This document shows positions 56,030-64,000 of a stretch of 64,000 nucleotides of DNA, in pieces (the stretch's first letter is position 1; each line of letters begins with the position of its first letter). The stretch covers positions 67,001 to 131,000 of the forward strand of contig VTFK01000051.1 of assembly GCA_009617715.1 (NCBI GenBank), in the 5' to 3' direction. Under the pieces are notes generated by a model. The model was not told the DNA's origin, did no database searches, and worked only from the letters and a program-made list of their open reading frames with translations. The position numbers and the translations under genes are program-made. The DNA comes from Plectrocnemia conspersa. Lineage: Eukaryota > Arthropoda > Insecta > Trichoptera > Polycentropodidae.

Positions 56030-56565
56030 CAAACATTTTTGTAAGGCAGCGGCGGTCCCCATCATGCAAATCAGTATCTAATCATGACTCAGATTCGCGA
56101 GGGCGTCATTCTTGTGCATGTGAGTATGTGTTTTGCAACATCATAGCACCGGCGTTAAAATTGTGGGCGCCTATTCGATACCGAAAAGGTGTCCGTCCGT
56201 TTCTGGCCGGTTATCGTAACTTCGCAGCGGCCCAAAAACGGGTTCCTCGCACACGCCGTGAGCAGAGTATGTGCTTTTTTCGCTTCGTTCGAAAGCGAAA
56301 TCGATTCCTGTCGGCGAAAGTCACCGGCATGCACGCCGCCTGGACCTCTGCCGAATTCGTCGTCGTTCACTTTCTACGCTTCGCTCTCTTAACGCGAAAA
56401 GTCTTGGACCGGCCCTGCGCGTCGGTTGATGTAGGTCGGGGTACCAAAGAGGGAATTGGGTCGGTTCGATCGTTTTCTCCAAGGGCGCTCTTTTGGCGAG
56501 ACCCTGAAGCGAATCGATGTCGGATTTAAGCTTTATATCGTGGGTTCCCACCAATCAGTGAGGTG
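56030..56565. other. GC-rich unique island with long open frames
   Basis: This is the most GC- and CpG-rich unique segment of the window. Plus frame 56014-56529 is open for 171 codons and Arg-rich. Minus frames 56155-56370 and 56321-56554 are also open, so openness partly reflects GC content. No domain is recognised. It could be a promoter/first-exon CpG-type region or an enhancer. A long Arg-rich frame without family resemblance is weak evidence for a protein. Confidence 0.3.
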
Positions 56566-57195
56566 AAGGGCGCAGGAAATATTCTTCAAACATTTATAAA
56601 AAAAACGCATATTTTTACTGTATAAATAAATTTTAAGTCATTATAACCTATTTTGATTAATTATTTTTATTTATTATAAAATGTAATTCTATGGAAATAA
56701 TACATGCAGCCATGGCCATAAAAATGGGGCACCCTTTAAAATGGCGTGTAACTCTTTACAAGTGCATAGTCTAACCGAAATATTTTAGCAAGTAGTTTTA
56801 ACCGCAATTTATGCCGTTCTTTAATAGCGCATATTTTGAAATTTTAAAGAATTTGAAATTGATTCTTAGCTAACGGGCCGAATTAAAATAGGTAGCGGGC
56901 CTTAAAGCAACAAACTCTGCCAATTAAATATGTACTATGTATAATACAATAGTTGGACATAGGAAATTCTTATAAAATAATTCAAAATTAACTAATTATA
57001 ATATTCTCCGTTGTCCGAAAGACGACGGAGGGCAGTGGCCTGCCAGCGAATAAGTATTGTGTAAAAATAAGAGTAGTTCGATATTATGTATTACAATATA
57101 TCATGTCTTTGACTTTCGCCTATTTTTACGAATCTAGTTTTCTGATGTAATATGTTAAAAAGTGACTCACTCACTTTATCGGTTTAAATTAATTC
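56566..57195. other. No gene seen
   Basis: AT-rich. TATAATATTCTCCGTTGTCC near 56998 recurs near 41992. Confidence 0.35.
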
Positions 57196-57825
57196 AAACC
57201 AAAAGTTTACCTGAGTGACAGACGCAGTTTACAGAGCGTTCCACAACGACCCAGAACTGTCCGTCACGCGAACATACATTGTAAATAATACACAAGATGT
57301 TAATATTGAATCGTGCATGCGAAAAAACGTGACCGTCAGTCCGACAATGATAATTTTGCCGACGAATCGCTAAAAACGAGGAAAGTGAAATTCTGCCGAA
57401 AAGGAGGAAATACGGAGGAAAGTCGTGATTGTGTCATGTCTTCAGATTTCTTTCGCTCAGTCGAAGGGTGAATGCTAATAGGCAGTTTCGACGATTTCGT
57501 ATGCATCAAATCGGCATTAGAATTGCAGATGAGTGCGGAAATGCAGCTATGTAGTGTTGCATTCGCAGCATGTAAGCTGGTTTCGCGAGAGAGCAAAAAA
57601 AGAGGAAACAAATCAATGTCTAATCGTAGCGAAGCAGTGTCGTGCGGAATAGATCGTCAAGAGACGGAAGAGATACTCGCAGGTCGCCGAAGGTCGTTGC
57701 TGATTAGAATTAAAATATATTTTTCCCAGACTTGGAAAATTGCAATAGTTTTCCTTGGATGGGACTGGGCATGGGAATTCTTATTTTCACTTCTTGAATT
57801 ACTCGAGAAATTTTGATAAATAATA
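57196..57825 (+). other. Unique island with 114-codon frame
   Basis: Plus frame 57472-57816 starts MLIGSFDDFVCIKSALELQM. It has a basic middle (SRESKKRGNKSMSNRSE) and a hydrophobic C-terminus rich in W and F ending at TGA. No family is recognised and the minus strand is also partly open (57336-57611). It may be a lineage-specific small gene, an exon or chance. Confidence 0.25.
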
Positions 57826-59199
57826 TTATATATAGTATGTGATCTTGAAATTTATAAAATATTTTTGCATTATTTTTTTGTCAATATTTAACATGCAAAT
57901 TATATTAATATTCATAATAATTAAAAGTAGGTACATTATTACTTATTATTCTTAAAATAACTATTTAAAAAGCACATAATATATAAAGTGGAGTCGGCCA
58001 TCTTTGTTCTTTTTCGTTAGGAATTTTTTGGTAGAAAAAACTGGAAAGCCCCCATACATTTTTGCAATCTGCCAATTTCCACGCGGAGCAATTTATTATT
58101 ATCTGATTAATTTTGTGGTTCTTAGATTACTCAAGTAAAGATAAACCTGATTAGAGTAGTTGAGAAAATCTAACACAATTTTTTGCCATTCAAATACTTC
58201 TAACCTCTATTAAAACTTCCAAGAAAGTATTCACATTTTTTAACATCTAACAAGGAGACCCATACTTTTTTTATGGAGTGGTATACAAAAAATGCAGTGG
58301 TTATAAAATATTTTAAAATATTCGTAAAAATTTAATTTTTAACAAAAAATTGTTCTATGAAAATACTCGAGAAATAAAAATTCTTGATAAAGAAACTCAG
58401 AAAAAACACTAGTTGCTACTAATAACAATTCTTCAGGAATAATTTTAAACTAATACCACATTACTAAAAGCTTTCAAATCAAATTTTAAACTATTCGCTT
58501 TTTAAAGCTGAAAGAAAATTAATAAACTATGTATTTCTTAAAGACAACACTGATGAAATTAAACATGTCTTTTAATCGCAATATAATTTTACGTTTTTAG
58601 TCAATTTTATTTTTTTATTAAAAAATACTTTTTTAACTTAAACTTAATAAACTAAAATTTAACAAAAAAAACTTGAACCCTACCATTTTAATATATTATT
58701 TTATAAAATTATGCTTCTCACAGTTTTGAAAAACTTTATTTGCTTGAATAAATTTGACGTAGTGTTTGAATTTGTATTGAAAAGAATTCTAGGATTTTTT
58801 TAAATTGATTTTTATTTTAATAAGCTAACTGGGTCGCTGATAACTGCCACTGTTATTGACCAGAATTACATATACAGAATGTGGCGACAACATGTGACAC
58901 GCCAACAAAAATAATCTGTTTCCAGGTAAGTCGGGATATGGGGTGACTAATCGATGAAAATTTTGAGTCGCTGTAGGGAAACGTCGCGGAATCCGCAATG
59001 TCGGAGTTGTGAGTTTAAATAACTAATGCGTTAAAGCAAGTTCTTAGAATGGTTGAAAAGTGTATTCCACATACCAGCACGTGACTACTAATACCCGAAA
59101 GACCTGAATTTGAATCCAATAGGAACCCGATTGATGAACGATTATCACAGACTATGTTTTGCTAGATTTTCTTAATCTCACGGATTAAGCATAAAAAAA
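57826..59199. other. No confident gene
   Basis: Very AT-rich to about 58820. At 58916-58931 there is CTGTTTCCAG|GTAAGT, a perfect donor after a CAG, but no coding frame could be tied to it. Confidence 0.3.
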
Positions 59200-59480
59200 A
59201 ACACGACTAATTATCACGTAAATATTATGAGTAAATGTTTTTAATAATTTTTATTGCCTAATTAAAATATTTCGCATAAAATATGCTTACAGAAAATATG
59301 TCGCAACGGTGGCTAATTTTTATATTTATTTGTAGCACAGAAAGTGTATCTATTATTATTGATTCAAGAAATTATATTACGATGTTAAAAATATATAAAA
59401 TGCCATTTTTGTCATGAGGCATGGAATTGTATTCCCAGGGCCCGAATTCGCTCTCTCAGCGGCCCTGCTCATGCGCCTAT
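59200..59480 (-). repeat. Family D copy, inverted
   Basis: Reverse orientation of 37590-37837: TTAAAATATTTCGCATAAAA, AACGGTGGCTAATTTTTATA, TTACGATGTTAAAAATATAT, GCCATTTTTGTCATGAGGC. It extends beyond into a GC-rich end (GGGCCCGAATTC...GCGGCCCTG) not preserved in the other copy. Confidence 0.65.
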
Positions 59481-59530
59481 AGCGCCCACCGTAAAAAAGG
59501 TAAGGCCCAATGACGCCGCCTGACAAACTA

Positions 59531-59590
59531 ACATTTGACACTTTGAACACGCGTGATTATTGACAACTGTCTAATTTACAGTGCTGCCAA
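59531..59590 (-). mobile_element. Solo Tc1/mariner-type terminal repeat
   Basis: CATTTGACACTTTGAACACG, CGTGATTATTGACAACTGTC and CAGTGCTGCCAA are the inverse of the ends at 12955 and 42337. No transposase coding adjoins. Confidence 0.6.
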
Positions 59591-62500
59591 CATAAAAAAC
59601 TTGAATTGGATCATGCTGTACTTCAAGCTAACTCTTCGATATGACTCAACGCAGATGATCGAACAATTCACACACACACAAAGACATCATAATTTATCGT
59701 CTTCTGATGGTAATTTCGCATTTTTTCCTCTATCGAATTGACGTTTTCACCGATATGATTTATTCAATAGAAACGCGTATAACATCATCAGCATCACTTT
59801 CGCAGAGTCACTATAAAAAACGGTAATTTAGATTGCGTCACCGTCTGCGCCTATGAAATCCTCATATTGTGTTATGGATTCTCGGTTTTTGGAATGGCGT
59901 ATCTTACGTCTATCCAAGATGGATTTATCTAGTTTTATGCACTCGCTGCGCACGAATTAATGTTAAGTCTGCGAACAAAGGTCCATTTGGTCCGGTTGCG
60001 TGAATGCTCTGGATTCTGCACGTACGCGGTATGCAGATAATGGATAGTGGGCAAATGTAACACTCTTCATTGTTTGCAAATTGCATCGACGCAAACCGGA
60101 GCATTCTGATTTGCTTAAGTGGCGTCCGCGTCGCGTTTATCTCTTTTTTTAGAATTTTATGGTTCAAATTCCAGCATGGGTTATGAACGGGTGGCGTACC
60201 AAAACGAACCACCAATAAAAAAAATCCATTATAATCTTAAGAATCAGAGTGTAAGAGTGACTACTCAATTAATATATGTTCATATACACCGGCCAGTCAA
60301 AGAATGTGTCGCTTAGATTGAAAATATTCGTTTTGGGCATGTGATCACAATAAATTTACCACTCACAAGTCACGAGTCTATCGTTTCATACATCAATTCG
60401 TACTGCAAGATAGTTTTTAATAAAATGGTAATTAAAAAATATCTTGCAAGGTCACATTACCATGATTTATCTTTCAATTCTTTCATATAATATATACGTA
60501 TACATTTAAAATTGAACCATTTGATCCGAATATGATGCTTTCACCCGAAATAGAAGTAAAATCATCGATCATTTCTTATTTCACACCCAATATGAAAGAC
60601 GATCTTGATTTATTATGAACGCGTTACACTTTATATAAATATATATTATACGTAAATACGCAAAATTCAACGGTAAATCTGTAACGAGTGAAAAGACCGG
60701 CCATTCATAAAGGCGCCTCTTCGTACTCTGATTCCCAGACGCACGTGCGAATCTAACTAAATTTTTCGACTTTCACACGTAAGCGAGTCCCTCGATATTA
60801 ATCATGAATTTAGTGACAGTGCAAAGGGTTAAATTATAATGCGAATCTAGACTAATCTTGGAGAGCAACCGAATATTTGAGGTGGAGGACAGACACTTTG
60901 TTTGTTGCATTTATTTCTATTGTCAACGGGAAACTAACATCAAGTAAGCTTACGTTCTAAGCGAATATGAAGGTCTTCTAATATTGATAAAATCAATAAT
61001 GTGTTCCATTTTCATGAGAATATTGAAGAAAGATGCAATTTCATGCGGCGTTCTCTAGAGTAATGTATCATAATATGGATAGCCATCGGTGGTTAAAGGT
61101 TGCTACTAACTACCGGTGTTTAGTTCGAGTATATGTGTGTCATTCAATGCACTTTGCGTCTACGAGAGAATGGGTGGACAACGAGGGAAACCAGCATCGT
61201 AACCCAGATTCAGTCCGTGGGCAACCTGCCGTATCAGCTTCCGGACCGTGATGCAATCGCCATGAAAATGTCTAAAAACCTAGGCGAACATCTTCAATAT
61301 GGAATGAAAATGTAAAAGCCTAGCGATCCCATAATATGAAATCAGATTAGAATTAAGTAACATAAACCGGAAGGAAAGTGTATGAATGTATTATACATTA
61401 TGCAGTTAAAATTGGATTAGGTTAAATTTTATGTGTAAATATAGTAGTATAGAGCATTTTCTTAAAACTATACTGTCTGATAATGAAGTTGTAATTTATT
61501 AAACCAAACGTTGTACATAGTTTTAATTAAAAATATATCTACTAGTCGTGAAATTATGATTGAATGATTGGAATGGTTTGATATTCTAGAAAAAATATTT
61601 AAAATGATATCAAGAACGCAAACTCTGCGAATAAGCATTACACCTAATATGTATTTGTTATATACATTCCATGCAACAGAAATGACTATAATTTAAGAGT
61701 TATTTTATTTTTAATAAAAAAAAGTTAATAATACTATTAATAGAATTCATATAAAAAGTTAAATTAAAAATATTTTAGTACATGTGAGAAGTATGAATAA
61801 AATTGATATTATACTAACCGAAAGTTTATAGTTTACGGATATAAATCTGAAGCTGAAATTAATCCTAAGAGTTCATCGAACCTGACTCAGAACTTCTAAG
61901 ACTTCCGAAGACCAAAACTAAACAGCGAGTGTATGCAGTTTGCCAAAACCGCAACTGCGCCAGCCATAAAAAAAATATACCAAAACCGTCACAGAATTCT
62001 TAATATAGAAGCCTGATTCACAAATTTCTCGACTGGCGTTCACCGGTCCCTTTTTATACTGCGACATCGTTCCCCGTTTGGAATTCGGGAGAACCGTGTG
62101 TTTTCGTGTTTAGAATCCATTAACTGAGGCGATCGATCCTCGCCTTCAAATGCATTAAAAACTCCCTAAATTTGGTAGTAGTAAACTTTTTGCGCATAAG
62201 AATTCTAGCTGGAATCGAAGCTGATTTAACCTTCGAATCGTGAAAATCTACAATAGAAACAATGCCGAAAAAATAACAATTGGAATTGGAGAACATCGCC
62301 AGAGTGGCGACCTTGGATGGATCTCTTTTTCGAGTATCCTCTGCCTAGTAGTGGCATCGGAAGCATTGGAATACGTGAACAGTATCCATAAAACGCGTCA
62401 TTCGGGCGTTTCCGTTTCCTGGACAGTGCATGGCTACTTTGTTGTCCAGTTAATTTACATGAATACTGTCCAAATGGTGGCATCGAACTATGAGGTTGAG

Positions 62501-62747
62501 TAGCTTCTTTTAGAGTTAGTATTTTTAAAATGTAAAACGTTTCTTTTGATGGTATATAATTTTTTGTCTGTGAAATGTGTTCCATAGATTCAAAAAAAAA
62601 AAATTCGTCGGCGTAAACAAACAATATTGCGAATCCAGACGGGTGTCTAATAACAGTTTCAAAGCATAAAACGACAAAGCAGCAAACAAAACACGCCTAC
62701 CAGAATATTTAATAAGAAATAAGGATAGATTTAACACTAGAAATAGA
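59591..62747. other. Unique DNA with GC-richer islands; no confident gene
   Basis: Islands at about 59850-60200, 60660-61320 and 62000-62500 have frames on both strands. At 62226-62624 (minus) one contains SRKRKRPND, an NLS-like run, but no domain. None has splice-supported neighbours that I could verify. Regulatory elements or unrecognised exons are possible. The rest is AT-rich. Confidence 0.3.
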
Positions 62748-62873
62748 CAATTTAAGGATAGTTATATATAAGAAAACGAGTACGGCCAGGGGAATAATGT
62801 ATGGAGGTGTGAATTTGTACAATAATATTCCTAGGACAATCCGCAAAAAAATTTAGCGGGTTTCCTCAACGGA
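62748..62873 (-). pseudogene. Membrane-peptide-coding repeat J, copy 2
   Basis: See 55813-55932. About 85 percent identical at DNA level over the core, with the same hydrophobic frame. An in-frame TAA occurs just upstream of LRIVL, so this copy is broken at its 5' side. The surrounding DNA is unrelated to copy 1. Confidence 0.4.
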
Positions 62874-63059
62874 ATAAAGAAACACTTTCGTGTATTAAAA
62901 AATAAATTATAATATTAAAGTATTTTTTATATTCTGTTTATTTGTATGTTTTGATTAAAATTGTTCAGTGTATCAACAATTAGCTATATTAGATATTTAA
63001 ATTAATAAAATAATAATTATCAGTTAAATATTATGAACAGTTATTTATAATAATTTTTA
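62874..63059. other. No gene seen
   Basis: AT-rich spacer. Confidence 0.35.
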
Positions 63060-63175
63060 AATTATTTTTTAATTTCTAATTTTAATATTTCGCAAAAATA
63101 GGATTTCAGAAAATATGCCGCAACAGTGGCTAATTATGATATTAATCTATAGCATAGAAAGGAGATTAAAGTATA
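63060..63175 (-). repeat. Family D fragment, inverted
   Basis: TTTAATATTTCGCAAAAATA, CAGAAAATATGCCGCAACAG and TGGCTAATTATGATATTAAT resemble 59260-59335. Confidence 0.5.
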
Positions 63176-63293
63176 TGTTATATTAATTGGTCTTCCAAGT
63201 CTGTATATAACAATATAACGCATGAAGCGAATTAAATAATAAATAATTTATTCATGGTTTTAAACTTGGCTATGTATATATGTATATATATAC

Positions 63294-63300
<7 letters not shown>

Positions 63301-63387
<87 letters not shown>
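63301..63387. repeat. (AT)n microsatellite, ~43 units
   Basis: 87 uninterrupted bases of alternating AT, with imperfect TATATGTATATA flanks from about 63272. It produces a false Ile/Tyr-rich frame on the minus strand. Confidence 0.98.
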
Positions 63388-63390
<3 letters not shown>

Positions 63391-64000
63391 GTTCATAAAT
63401 ATTTGGGATTAGATTATTAATTTTATAAAGTAATTTATGTATTTTGAATAAATTATATTTTCCATCGATAGGTTTATACAACTTTTTCATTTAAATATGT
63501 TACATCGAATTGAGTGAAATAGGCAAAAAATTGCCTAATTCTTGAAGTGTAAGCTTGTTACTTTTTTCGTGAATTTGGCTCTTTATCTGCAGAATGTATT
63601 CATTTAGCGCTCCGGTTATGTTTTTTAGAACTAAACCGTATGTCGTTTTTGACAGTTGCAAAACGTTATGTGAATTGAAGAGTCGAAATTTTTTCCTGTA
63701 AAGTGTATGAATAGTATTTCTGTTAAAAATAGTGATCCATTATTGTGTAACTGATGCTGGGAAATTGGCAGATATTGTAATTCAATGAAATAAAATAATT
63801 GAAGCGACGGCCGGAACAACGTTGTAAGCGACAATTTTTTCAAAAGCGATATTTTCATGGAATAATGTTCCTTATAACTTAATACATCGTTTCAATAATA
63901 TTTTGGGTATGTTTAAAATTTCCATTGTCATGTTTTACAAGTGTATTCTTTCTCCCCGTGGAACAACGTTGTAAGTGTCGATACGATGTCCGAGCGCGAC
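63388..64000. other. No gene seen
   Basis: AT-rich. AACAACGTTGTAAG occurs twice (about 63817 and 63963), each preceded by an A/C-rich CCG/GTGG stretch: a short direct repeat of unknown meaning. Confidence 0.35.

Noticed and set aside
58916..58931. Exon ending at the perfect donor CAG|GTAAGT
   Set aside because: No frame upstream looks coding and no acceptor-defined exon could be built.
60160..60185. GGTTCAAATTCC resembling a tRNA T-arm
   Set aside because: Flanking bases do not form a T stem or acceptor stem and no A box lies 30-60 bp upstream.
63299..63490. Ile/Tyr repeat protein
   Set aside because: It is simply the translation of the (AT)n microsatellite.
1..64000. Prokaryotic defence systems, CRISPR arrays, operons
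   Set aside because: No dense coding, no ribosome-binding sites, no regularly spaced repeats. The splice sites and transposons are eukaryotic.

Overview
This is AT-rich eukaryotic nuclear DNA. It is most likely from an insect: exons have canonical GT/AG introns, and the transposon set (pogo/Tigger, Tc1/mariner, hAT, ZBED-type hAT, piggyBac-like miniature elements) is insect-like. The order is not resolved from sequence alone. There are no operons, Shine-Dalgarno sites or dense coding, so most open frames here are chance frames or transposon debris.

Left edge (1-767): four consecutive minus-strand exons of one gene rich in Q, P, H, S and M, with matching splice phases. It looks like the low-complexity part of a nuclear or transcriptional regulator, and the gene name is not recognised. 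No further exon of it could be recognised to the right, so much or all of the window may be its upstream intron or intergenic DNA; this is inference.

0.8-24 kb: dispersed repeats (families A, B, C, D and F as labelled here), a pogo-like relic (4329-5178), an SH2-like coding fragment (6354-6622), the first copy of an approximately 1-kb TIR element G (8418-9411), a 300-bp hAT miniature element with a perfect 8-bp target duplication (12130-12429), a broken Tc1/mariner (12955-13540) and a full-length but broken pogo/Tigger transposon with both TIRs and TA target site (20705-22560).

24-40 kb: a cluster of strong hairpins (24707-24938), further family B copies, an exon-like open frame on the minus strand (29424-29811), a relic of an insect repetitive gene (31386-31711), a near-perfectly palindromic hAT miniature element (32575-32749), a moderately GC-rich island holding a perfect CRE (38240-38700), a piggyBac-like miniature element flanked by TTAA (38761-39265) and the second copy of element G (39436-40303).

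40-64 kb: a second Tc1/mariner relic (42337-42790), a ZBED-type hAT transposase relic (45660-46215), a nested composite in which a hAT miniature element sits in a tandem duplication inside a probable piggyBac-like element (47564-48870), a 194-bp tandem duplication (55043-55425), two diverged copies of a membrane-peptide-coding fragment (55813-55932 and 62748-62873), several GC-richer unique islands that could be enhancers or exons, and a long pure (AT)n tract (63301-63387).

No intact functional transposase, rRNA, convincing tRNA or CRISPR array was seen. The most novel signals are the palindrome at a fixed 13-nt distance from piggyBac-like ends with compensated substitutions, the 24.7-24.9 kb hairpin cluster, the shared core between element G and the palindromic hAT element, and the frame-conserved duplicated membrane peptide.
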